From the NCBI GenBank assembly GCA_001310555.1, contig BAXO01000076.1, positions 1 to 26,819 of the forward strand: a stretch of DNA of 26,819 bases, in the 5' to 3' direction. Positions 17,662 to 25,289 of this stretch are shown piece by piece; position 1 is the first letter of the stretch, and each line of letters starts with the position of its first letter. The translations under genes and the position numbers were made by a program. A model generated the notes under the pieces. The model was not told the origin of the DNA. It saw nothing but the letters and a program-made list of their open reading frames with translations, and made no database searches. This DNA is from Bacillus sp. JCM 19058 (GTDB lineage: Bacteria; Bacillota; Bacilli; Bacillales_H; Bacillaceae_D).

Positions 17662-19721
17662 GTGAAAGACTCAAAACATTTTGACATTCGGCATTCCACC
17701 CGTTCTGTCACATTGGGGCAGTCAAACGGGTTGTCTCGTACGAATGCCATTAATTTAGGAATTCTGGCACATATTGATGCTGGCAAGACTAGCTTGACTG
17801 AGCGAATTTTGTACGAAACTGGTGTCATTTATGAAGTGGGTAACGTTGATAAGGGCAATACCCAAACCGATTCGTTAGAATTAGAGCGTCAACGAGGCAT
17901 CACAATAAAATCGGCAGTTGCATCTTTTAAAGTTAACGATGTGACGATCAATTTGATTGACACCCCGGGGCACCCTGATTTTATCGCCGAGGTGGAACGG
18001 GTATTACATGTACTCGATGGTGTCGTTATGGTTATATCTGCTGTTGAGGGGGTGCAGGCACAGACTAGCGTATTAATGCGAACCTTGCAGCGGATGCATA
18101 TTCCTACCCTCCTATTCGTGAACAAAATCGACGTACGGGCGCGCAATATGAGGAGCTTTTGCAAGACATATCTAGGAAATTAACTTGTGCGATAATTCCA
18201 ATGGGGTCGGTCAGTCACAATGGGACCCGAGAAGCCACTTACAATCCGTACCCGGTGAGCAATAACGACTTTAACCAAAGACTTGCGGAGTTGTTAGCGG
18301 ATTACGACGATGCATTCCTTACCAAATATGTAGAAAACGATATGGTGTTGTCGAATGACCAGTTACGCGACGAACTTGCCTTTCAAATCAAGCATGCCTT
18401 AGTGCACCCGGTCATTTTCGGCTCAGCCAAAACGGGGACGGGTATTGATTCGCTTATTAGTGGAATCACAACCTTCCTGCCATTGGCTGATTATAAAAGC
18501 AATGGACCTGTTGACGGTTACGTTTTCAAAATAGAACGCAATAAGGCAGGAGAGAAGATTGCATATGTCCGTATGTACTCTGGGACTATACGAGTGCGTG
18601 AAAGATTGGAATACGGCGTGAACAAGGAAGGAAAGGTCACTACCATCCAAGTGTTCAACGGGGGATTGGCTGAACCGAGCGAGAATATACTGGCGGGCCA
18701 GATTGGGAAGTTATGGGGACTCCATGACATTCAAATCGGCGATGTTATTGGAGAGCACAAGGCTTCAGAAAGAGTTCACTTTGCTCCGCCAACGTTGGAA
18801 ACAGTTATTAAACCAAAACGTTCGGCACAGAACGGTGCTTTATACTCTGCATTGACCGAGCTAGCAGAGCAGGATCCGTTGATTAACCTGCGTCAAGATG
18901 ACATAAGGCAAGAATTGTATGTTTCGCTTTATGGAGAAGTCCAGAAGGAAGTTATTCAAGGAACGCTAACCAACGACTACGGAATCCATGTTGAATTCCT
19001 GGAGACGACCACTGTCTACATCGAACGCCCGAAAGGGGCTGGGGATTCAGTAGAGATTATCGACAAGGAATCAAACCCGTTTCTTGCTACCGTGGGGTTA
19101 CGAGTCGAGCCCGTGCCCATTGGCACAGGTATTGAATACCAGATTGAGGTTGAACTTGGAGCCATGCCGCTCGCGTTCCATCGAGCTGTTGAAGAGACAG
19201 TGAGAAAGACACTCCGGCAGGGACTGTACGGTTGGGAAGTTACAGACTGCAAGGTTATCTTGACACATTGTGGTTACTGGGCGCGTCAAAGCAGTGCCCA
19301 TGGCGGGTTTGACAAGAGCATGTCGAGTACAGCCGCCGACTTCCGCAACCTCACCCCGTTGGTTCTGATGAATGCGTTACAACAAGCTGGTACCGCTGTG
19401 TTTGAACCGATTCATCGCTTCTATCTTGAAATACCCGAGGATACGATCACCCAGACCTTACCGGTTCTGTCGAAGGTTCGAGCAGTTCCAATGAAACAAA
19501 ACATGCAAGGGTCCATATGTGTGTTAGAAGGTGAAATTCCAGTGGGAAATGTGGATAAACTGCAACTGCAACTTTTGGGGCTTGCTCGTGGCGAAGGGGT
19601 ATTTGAACACGAGTTTGATCACTACGAACTGGCACGAGGGAAGACACCGTATCGCCCTCGAACTGATCATAATCCACTCAACCGTAATGAGTATTTGCTA
19701 CACGTTGTACGCCGGGTCTAG
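17662..19721 (+). CDS. Tetracycline ribosomal-protection GTPase, Otr(A)-like (frameshifted)
   Basis: This is an EF-G-like GTPase of the TetM/Otr(A) group, which displaces tetracycline from the ribosome. GTPase motifs are complete: G1 NLGILAHIDAGKTSLTER, G2 ERQRGITIKSA, G3 NLIDTPGHPDF and G4 FVNKID. The C-terminal half contains CGYWARQSSAHGGFDKSMSS, ADFRNLTPLVLMNALQQAGT, VCVLEGEIP-like ICVLEGEIPVGNVDKL and RPRTDHNPLNRNEYLL. These follow Streptomyces Otr(A) more closely than Tet(M), as far as memory allows. One C is missing near 18132; repaired, the sequence reads NKIDRTGAQYEELLQD. Corrected length is 686 residues, about 23 more than Otr(A). The excess is an N-terminal extension before LGILAHIDAGK when the GTG at 17662 (AGAGGGG upstream) is used; a TTG at 17731 would remove it. 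It is preceded by a leader peptide and attenuator, suggesting drug induction. Confidence 0.85.
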
Positions 19722-19778
19722 CGGTGTTAAATTTGGGAGCTAAATAAGAGAAAGTATAGGCATAAGGGCCATTTTTGG

Positions 19779-19956
19779 ATGAGCAATTCAAATACAGAAC
19801 TTCAGTTCAAAATACCTTTTGGTAAAAAAAAATATAGTTTTTACACAATTTCTCGAATGGGCAGGCCTTCCTACTAATCGATATATGTCAAGTGAAAGAA
19901 ATAATGTAAGAAATTTTCTTCTTTGCAGAATAACGAATTTTGTTACAAAACATTAG
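19779..19956 (+). CDS. Candidate small protein of 58 residues, unrecognised (frameshifted)
   Basis: Starting at ATG 19779, and removing one A from the A9 run at 19822-19830, an open frame of 58 codons appears. It reads MSNSNTELQFKIPFGKKNIV, then FTQFLEWAGLPTNRYMSSER, and ends NNVRNFLLCRITNFVTKH. Its TAG (19954-19956) is the first three bases of a perfect 14-bp terminator stem, an arrangement typical of real genes. The A-run error matches the error type elsewhere in the window. Weak points are the poor ribosome-binding site (AAGGG, 10 bases upstream) and lack of any recognised family. It lies 57 bases after the Otr(A)-like gene, with which it may be co-transcribed. Without the correction only 32 codons remain (ending YTISRMGRPSY). 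Confidence 0.4.
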
Positions 19957-19995
19957 CCGCATTTTTCGACAGAAAAATGCGGCTATTACTTGTCA
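19954..19995 (+). terminator. Strong intrinsic terminator
   Basis: TAGCCGCATTTTTC (19954-19967) and GAAAAATGCGGCTA (19972-19985) are perfectly complementary around GACA; T-rich sequence follows. The stem is nearly symmetric with A and T runs on either side, so it may stop transcription from both directions. Confidence 0.85.
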
Positions 19996-20408
19996 TATTT
20001 TTTCGATTAAAGAAATTAACTAGTGCTGTAATTGAACAAATAAGCCAATCTAAAAGAAGTCGAATTCCGCTAAGGATTTCGACTTCTTAAGTTTTAATTC
20101 GCTTAGCGTACAAAATTTCCGAAATGTTAGCAATACCCCTTTAAATCCCCGCTAACCCTTAAAAACTGTAGTCCAATTAAAGGATATCTTTACAAATGCG
20201 ACGATAAAATACTTGTGAATTTAATTTAACCCTAATGCTGAGGAGCAATATACATATACCTACCTGTAGTTCCTGAACGACTCTAACGTTTAAGGGCTTA
20301 TTTTCCACTGGTGTCAGCTTCGCTCTATACAATTTTCTAAAAAGGTTTGAATTTTTGAAAACGGTGTATCTTAAATCTAGAGTAGTATTGCTAAAAAGAA
20401 AAAAACAT
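19996..20408. other. Gene-free AT-rich region with overlapping hairpins, before the tre promoter
   Basis: AAGAAGTCGAA (20054-20064) pairs with TTCGACTTCTT (20078-20088). Its loop contains CGCTAAG (20068-20074), which is complementary to CTTAGCG (20102-20108) downstream, so the two can form a pseudoknot or exclusive folds. GTTAGC (20128-20133) and GCTAAC (20152-20157) form another weak pair. No convincing gene is present. A minus-strand open frame at 20177-20476 is rejected because it runs through the tre operators. Confidence 0.5.
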
Positions 20409-20436
20409 TTGACAATTTGTATATACAAGTTATAAT
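20409..20436 (+). promoter_or_regulatory. Sigma-A promoter of the tre operon
   Basis: A perfect -35 TTGACA (20409-20414) and perfect -10 TATAAT (20431-20436) are separated by 16 bases. The first TreR-type operator fills the spacer. Confidence 0.88.
20417..20428. promoter_or_regulatory. TreR operator 1 (TTGTATATACAA)
   Basis: A perfect 12-bp palindrome lies between -35 and -10. It matches the known tre operator core of B. subtilis TreR. Bound repressor would block RNA polymerase; trehalose-6-phosphate is the known inducer in that system. Confidence 0.88.
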
Positions 20437-20449
20437 GAAAGCGAATTCT
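20436..20449 (+). promoter_or_regulatory. Possible catabolite-responsive element (cre)
   Basis: TGAAAGCGAATTCT matches the left half of the CcpA site consensus (TGWAARCG) but departs in the right half. It lies just downstream of the -10, a position where CcpA would repress. B. subtilis treP is CcpA-controlled. Confidence 0.4.
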
Positions 20450-20451
20450 AT

Positions 20452-20463
20452 TTGTATATACAA
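20452..20463. promoter_or_regulatory. TreR operator 2 (TTGTATATACAA)
   Basis: An identical second copy of the 12-bp palindrome, 35 bases after the first, downstream of the transcription start. Confidence 0.88.
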
Positions 20464-20586
20464 GTGGAACGCTCAATTTTTCTTAGGTTGTCTATGCAAG
20501 GTTGACTACTCCATGTTTAATCCGCTAACCATGAGTTGAAGCAAGACAGCTACTGAAACCATTTTTCATTGAGAGGAGTTCGAATA

Positions 20587-22002
20587 ATGAGTAATAAAAA
20601 TCAGGAGTCGGCTAAACAAATTTTAGCTGCTATCGGTGGTCAGGACAATTTGGAGTCTGCGACTCACTGTGTGACGAGACTTCGGTTAGTGTTAAAAGAT
20701 GAAGAGAAGGTTGACAAAGAGGCATTGGAGAAAATCGATCTAGTGAAAGGGTCATTTTCTTCCAGCGGGCAATTTCAAGTTATCCTTGGTCCCGGGATTG
20801 TGGATAAAGTATACAAGGAGCTCATTCAGCTAACAGGGATTCAGGAATCGTCAAAAGAAGAAACAAAAACTGCGGCGAGTAAAAAAATGAATCCTCTCCA
20901 ACGAGCGATTAAAACGCTTGCCGATATTTTTATACCAATTTTACCAGCAATTGTTACAGCCGGTTTATTATTAGGGCTAAATAATGTATTGACTCAGCAA
21001 GGGATTTTCGGTTCGCAATCATTAATAGAAATGTATCCTCAATGGGAGGATATCGCGTCGATCATTAGCTTAATCGCTGTAACAGCCTTTGATTTCTTAC
21101 CCGTCCTGATTGGGTGGTCAGCGGTAAAGCGCTTCGGTGGAAACCCTTTATTAGGAATTGTAATCGGCTTGATTCTCGTTCATCCAAACCTGTTAAGTGC
21201 CTATGGGTACGGAGTGGCTATCGAGGATGGGACGATGGAATATTGGAATGTGTTTGGCCTGGAAGTTGCGCAGGTTGGCTATCAAGGTCAAGTATTAACG
21301 ACATTACTCGTTGCGTTCGTGCTTGCGAAAATTGAAATATTTCTTAAAAAGAAAGTACCTGAGTCTTTCCAACTTCTCGTTGTCGGTCCCGTTGCATTGT
21401 TGGTGACTGGATTCTTGGCTTTCATTGCGATAGGTCCGATTACGTTTGCAGCAGGAAATTGGATTACGAGCATCTTTGTTTGGATCTTTGAACACGGTGC
21501 GCTTCTTGGTGGATTGCTTTACGGAGCATTTTATGCACCGCTCGTCGTAACTGGTATGCACCATACGTTTTTGGCCGTTGACTTCCAGCTGATCGGCAGT
21601 ACCGGAGCGACCTTCCTCTGGCCAATTGTAGCGATTTCGAATATCGCTCAGGGCTCGGCAGCTTTAGCTATGTATTTCCTGCTAAAGGAAGAAAAAGTAA
21701 AGGGATTGTCAATGACATCGGCTATCTCGGCTTACCTAGGAGTCACTGAACCGGCCATGTTCGGAGTGAACTTACGCTATCGTTTCCCATTTATTTGCGC
21801 GCTAATTGGAGCTTCTATTGGAGCTGCGTGGATTGCCTTCAATGCCGTCACTGCACCAGCAATTGGTGTCGGAGGACTCCCTGCGGTTGTTTCCATTACA
21901 GAAGGGAAATGGCTCGTCTTTACGATTGGGATGGGCATTGCGGTAATCGTTCCTTTTGTTTTGACACTGCTATTTGCAAAAGTAAAGAAATCGGAATTTT
22001 AA
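20587..22002 (+). CDS. treP: Trehalose PTS permease, enzyme IIBC
   Basis: TreP imports trehalose and phosphorylates it to trehalose-6-phosphate. The start is ATG 20587 with GAGAGGAG about 10 bases upstream; a longer reading from 20569 lacks its own site. It is intact, 471 residues (470 in B. subtilis). The N-terminal EIIB domain carries the phosphorylated C28 in SATHCVTRLRLVL, followed by SFSSSGQFQVILGPG. After a linker comes the membrane EIIC domain, with FIPILPAIVTAGLLLGLNN, PLVVTGMHHTFLAVDFQL, the substrate region TSAISAYLGVTEPAMFGVNL and a final helix. No EIIA domain is fused, so EIIA must come from another protein, as in B. subtilis. It is the first gene of treP-treA-treR, under two TreR operators. 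Confidence 0.95.
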   Translation: MSNKNQESAKQILAAIGGQDNLESATHCVTRLRLVLKDEEKVDKEALEKIDLVKGSFSSSGQFQVILGPGIVDKVYKELIQLTGIQESSKEETKTAASKKMNPLQRAIKTLADIFIPILPAIVTAGLLLGLNNVLTQQGIFGSQSLIEMYPQWEDIASIISLIAVTAFDFLPVLIGWSAVKRFGGNPLLGIVIGLILVHPNLLSAYGYGVAIEDGTMEYWNVFGLEVAQVGYQGQVLTTLLVAFVLAKIEIFLKKKVPESFQLLVVGPVALLVTGFLAFIAIGPITFAAGNWITSIFVWIFEHGALLGGLLYGAFYAPLVVTGMHHTFLAVDFQLIGSTGATFLWPIVAISNIAQGSAALAMYFLLKEEKVKGLSMTSAISAYLGVTEPAMFGVNLRYRFPFICALIGASIGAAWIAFNAVTAPAIGVGGLPAVVSITEGKWLVFTIGMGIAVIVPFVLTLLFAKVKKSEF

Positions 22003-22012
22003 CAGGTGAGAG

Positions 22013-22039
22013 AGAGCTACCGCAGCTTGTGGTAGCTCT
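22013..22039 (+). other. Intercistronic hairpin between treP and treA
   Basis: AGAGCTACC (22013-22021) pairs perfectly with GGTAGCTCT (22031-22039) around nine bases. No T tract follows, so it is more likely an RNA stability or partial-readthrough element that sets the treP:treA ratio than a full terminator. Confidence 0.6.
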
Positions 22040-22080
22040 GTGTATTATCGCATGAGCCAAATAGAGAAAGGGTGTAAGAG

Positions 22081-23745
22081 ATGAACGAGTGGTGGAGAAA
22101 GGCTGTTGTTTATCAAATTTATCCTAAAAGCTTTAATGACTCGACAGGAAACGGTGTCGGTGATTTGCAAGGCATTATTGAAAGACTCGATTACATAAAG
22201 AAACTTGGCATCGATGTCATTTGGCTGACACCGATCTATGCTTCCCCGCAAAAAGACAACGGCTACGACATTAGTGACTATTTTCAAATTCATGAAGAAT
22301 ACGGGACAATGGCCGACTTTGAGGAGCTTTTGGCGGAAGCGCATAAGCGTGGACTCAAGCTAATTATGGATTTAGTCGTTAACCATACATCAACGGAGCA
22401 CGAGTGGTTTCGACAAGCCAGACAGACGAAGAATAATCGATACCGCGACTTTTATATATGGAAAGACCCGGTAAACGGAGCCGAGCCAACGAACTGGCAG
22501 TCGAAATTCGGCGGGACAGCTTGGGAATTTGATGAGAAGACCGGACAATATTATCTCCATCTTTTTGATGTGAGTCAGGCTGACTTGAATTGGGAAAACC
22601 AGGAGCTGCGCCGGCACGTTTATGAAATGATGCATTTCTGGTTTGAAAAAGGCATCGATGGTTTCCGGCTTGACGTCATCAATTTAATCTCTAAAGAGCA
22701 ATCGTTTCCTGATGACCGAGAAGGCGATGGGCGCAGGTTTTATACGGACGGACCGCGTGTACATGAATTTTTGCAGGAAATGCATGAGGAGGTTCTGGCA
22801 AAGTACGATAGCATGACGGTTGGTGAGATGTCCTCGACCTCAATCGGGCATTGTGTAAAGTATTCGAATCCAAAGAGCCGCGAGCTAAGCATGACATTTA
22901 ATTTTCACCATTTAAAAGTCGACTACCCGGATGGTGAGAAGTGGGCGCTAGCCGATTTTGATTTTCAGGCACTGAAGCAAATCCTCTCGACATGGCAAGT
23001 TGAAATGCATAAAGGTGGCGGCTGGAATGCCTTATTTTGGTGCAATCATGATCAACCCCGTGTCGTGAGTCGCTATGGAGATGACGATACATATCACAAG
23101 GAATCGGCTAAAATGCTGGCGACGACGATTCACCTTATGCAAGGGACCCCTTATATTTATCAAGGTGAAGAGTTTGGGATGACCAATCCTGGCTCCCAGT
23201 CGATTGACGATTATCGCGATATTGAGACGCTTAATGCGTACGAATTCTTGAAGGAGAGCGGGAGAAGTGAAGCGGAGACGATGGCGATTATTAAGGAAAA
23301 ATCGCGCGATAATTCCAGAGCTCCGGTTCAATGGAACAGCGGAGGACAGGCTGGCTTCACGACAGGAACTCCTTGGATTCCTGTAAGCAAGAATTACGTA
23401 ACGATCAACGCCGAGCAAGCATTGGCCGATCCGTCATCAATTTATTATCATTACCAAAAGCTGATCCATTTAAGAAAAGAATATGATATCATCACTTATG
23501 GTGACTATCAGCTACTAAATGCAGACGATAAGCAGCTTTTCGTTTATCTCCGTACGTACAAGGAAGAGAAACTGCTCGTTATCAATAATTTCTACGCAGA
23601 CGAGACCGTATTTTCTTGTCCACCAAACATAAATCATAATGGAGCTCAGGCTCAGCTGTTGCTTGCAAACTATCAGGAAGCTCCTCGGTTTGCCGGGACG
23701 ATTCGTCTGCGTCCATATGAATCGCTTGTATACCGCATCCGCTGA
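22081..23745 (+). CDS. treA: Phospho-alpha-(1,1)-glucosidase (trehalose-6-phosphate hydrolase)
   Basis: TreA splits trehalose-6-phosphate into glucose and glucose-6-phosphate in the cytoplasm. It is intact, 554 residues (561 in B. subtilis), starting at ATG 22081 after AAAGGGTG. It is a GH13 alpha-amylase-fold enzyme. MNEWWRKAVVYQIYPKSFND opens the barrel, and DLVVNHTSTEHEWF is conserved region I. The nucleophile is D198 in GFRLDVIN, the acid/base E249 in TVGEMSST, and the transition-state D324 in CNHDQPR. Glucosidases of the oligo-1,6 type share these motifs; the treP and treR neighbours fix the substrate as trehalose-6-phosphate. treR follows 73 bases later in the same operon. Confidence 0.94.
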   Translation: MNEWWRKAVVYQIYPKSFNDSTGNGVGDLQGIIERLDYIKKLGIDVIWLTPIYASPQKDNGYDISDYFQIHEEYGTMADFEELLAEAHKRGLKLIMDLVVNHTSTEHEWFRQARQTKNNRYRDFYIWKDPVNGAEPTNWQSKFGGTAWEFDEKTGQYYLHLFDVSQADLNWENQELRRHVYEMMHFWFEKGIDGFRLDVINLISKEQSFPDDREGDGRRFYTDGPRVHEFLQEMHEEVLAKYDSMTVGEMSSTSIGHCVKYSNPKSRELSMTFNFHHLKVDYPDGEKWALADFDFQALKQILSTWQVEMHKGGGWNALFWCNHDQPRVVSRYGDDDTYHKESAKMLATTIHLMQGTPYIYQGEEFGMTNPGSQSIDDYRDIETLNAYEFLKESGRSEAETMAIIKEKSRDNSRAPVQWNSGGQAGFTTGTPWIPVSKNYVTINAEQALADPSSIYYHYQKLIHLRKEYDIITYGDYQLLNADDKQLFVYLRTYKEEKLLVINNFYADETVFSCPPNINHNGAQAQLLLANYQEAPRFAGTIRLRPYESLVYRIR

Positions 23746-23818
23746 ACGTGATTCGAAGCTGCCAAGCTGTACTAGTCATTTGTGAAATGCCAATTTCAGT
23801 CGAAGCAAGGTGATGATC

Positions 23819-24533
23819 ATGAATAAAAATAAGTATCGTTTGATTTATGAGCATCTGTTAAAGCAAATTCAAAACGGTCGACTTCAACCAAACGCATTGC
23901 TGCCATCAGAGAATGAGCTCGCCACAACCTTTGAATCCTCGAGGGAAACAGTTAGAAAAGCGTTAAAGCTCCTCTCAGAACACGGTTTATTCAAAAAATT
24001 CAAGGAAAAGGTCGATCGTCTTGGAGCAGGCCAAAATTGATTTTCCTGTTTCAGGCCATGTAAGCTTTAAAGAATTAGCAGAGAACATGGAGGGACGTTC
24101 GCGGACGCTCATCGTTTCGCAAGCATCGATGCCGATCGGGGCCTCACTCGCTAAGCGAATGCAGGCTTCTGCGAAAGAAAACGTGTGGGAGCTGCAGCGG
24201 ATACGCGAAGTTGATGGAGAGCGGGTTATTCTCGATAAAGATTACATCCGGCAGTCGATCGTTCCGCGTCTGAAGAACATGACAGGTCAGGATTCATTGT
24301 ACGAATATCTTGAACAAGAACTTGGATTAGACATTAGCTATGCGATTAAAGAAATCACAGTTGATGAGCCGACGGAGGAGGATATTCGGTTGCTTGACTT
24401 TTCAAGCTATTCGAGTATTGTTGTCGTAAGAAGCCTAATTTATTTAGAGGATACGACTTTGTTTCAATTCACGGAATCTAGGCATCGCCCTGATAAATTC
24501 CGCTTTGTCGAATTTGCCAGGCGCGGGCGCTAG
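23819..24533 (+). CDS. treR: Trehalose operon repressor TreR, GntR family (frameshifted)
   Basis: TreR represses the tre operon and is released by trehalose-6-phosphate. The ATG at 23819 follows AAGGTGAT. The N-terminal winged helix (about 1-70) reads YRLIYEHLLKQIQNGRLQPN, LLPSENELATTFESSRETVR and KALKLLSEHGF. The C-terminal UTRA effector domain contains NVWELQRIREVDGERVILDK and ESRHRPDKFRFVEFARR. Two missing bases, near 23988 and 24012, break the frame; repaired, the hinge reads GFIQKIQGKGSIVLEQ, the usual GntR motif. Corrected length is 238 residues, the same as B. subtilis TreR. It presumably binds the two TTGTATATACAA operators before treP, so the operon is self-regulated. Confidence 0.92.
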
Positions 24534-24556
24534 ATTAGTCTATTAAGGAGGTTTAA

Positions 24557-25041
24557 ATGACAACCGTTTATGACTTTACCGTAAAAAGACCGGATGGCAC
24601 AGACTGCTCACTGAAGGAATATCAAGGGAAGATACTGTTAATTGTCAATACAGCAACCGGGTGCGGGCTAGCTAAGCAATTTGCCGGGCTTGAAAAGCTT
24701 CATCAGGACTATAAGGAGCAAGGCTTCCATGTATTAGGCTTTCCGTGCAAGCAATTTAGTGGACAGGAGCCGGTCGAGAACGGGCGAATGGAACACGTTT
24801 GCCAAGCTCAATTTGGCGTCACTTTTCCCCTCTTTGCTAAAATAAAAGTGAACGGAACAGAGGCGCATCCGTTGTATCAATTTTTGAAAAAAAAGAAAAA
24901 AAAGGCTTGCTTCTCAGCGATATTAAATGGAATTTCACAAAATTTCTAGTTAACGAGAATGGGGAGGTTGTGGAACGGTACAGCCCAACGACTGAACCCA
25001 CTAGCATCGACAAAGCGATCAAGCAGCTTCTAGAAATGTAG
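24557..25041 (+). CDS. bsaA: Glutathione peroxidase family thiol peroxidase (frameshifted)
   Basis: This reduces hydroperoxides; in bacilli such enzymes probably use thioredoxin or bacillithiol, not glutathione. The ATG at 24557 has a perfect AAGGAGG seven bases upstream. The peroxidatic cysteine is C36 in [12 protein letters not shown], and the catalytic Gln is Q70 in SGQEP. Two A8 runs at 24887-24902 hide a frameshift. Beyond it the tail reads [20 protein letters not shown] and [20 protein letters not shown], supplying the catalytic Trp and Asn. Corrected length is 161 residues, as in B. subtilis BsaA (160). The usual FPCNQF motif reads FPCKQF here. C82 is a possible resolving cysteine. It lies 23 bases after treR and ends at a terminator, so it may be partly transcribed with the tre operon. 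Confidence 0.88.
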
Positions 25042-25048
25042 TGGACAT

Positions 25049-25077
25049 TAGCAGTGACAAATGTTGCTGCTATTTTT
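25049..25077 (+). terminator. Intrinsic terminator after the peroxidase gene
   Basis: TAGCAG (25049-25054) pairs with CTGCTA (25067-25072), with an inner CAA/TTG pair, followed by TTTTT. Confidence 0.75.
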
Positions 25078-25289
25078 AATCGTTAACCTTATGAATTGTA
25101 GTGCAACTGAGAGTTATTCTGGCTATTGTATAGATTAGGTACGCTTTAGTGGTCAGCCTACGTTGCGCTGTTCAGTATGTAAGAACAAGGACTGCCAACC
25201 AGTCATTCGCAAAATAGGCTAACCGTGCATCTCGCCAAAGTTTTCGCTACAATAGAGAAATCAATAGATTGAGGGTGAGCGTGTAAGCG

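Noticed and set aside
20177..20476. 99-codon minus-strand frame before treP
   Set aside because: It runs across both TreR operators and the tre promoter, has no start signal and no recognised motif.
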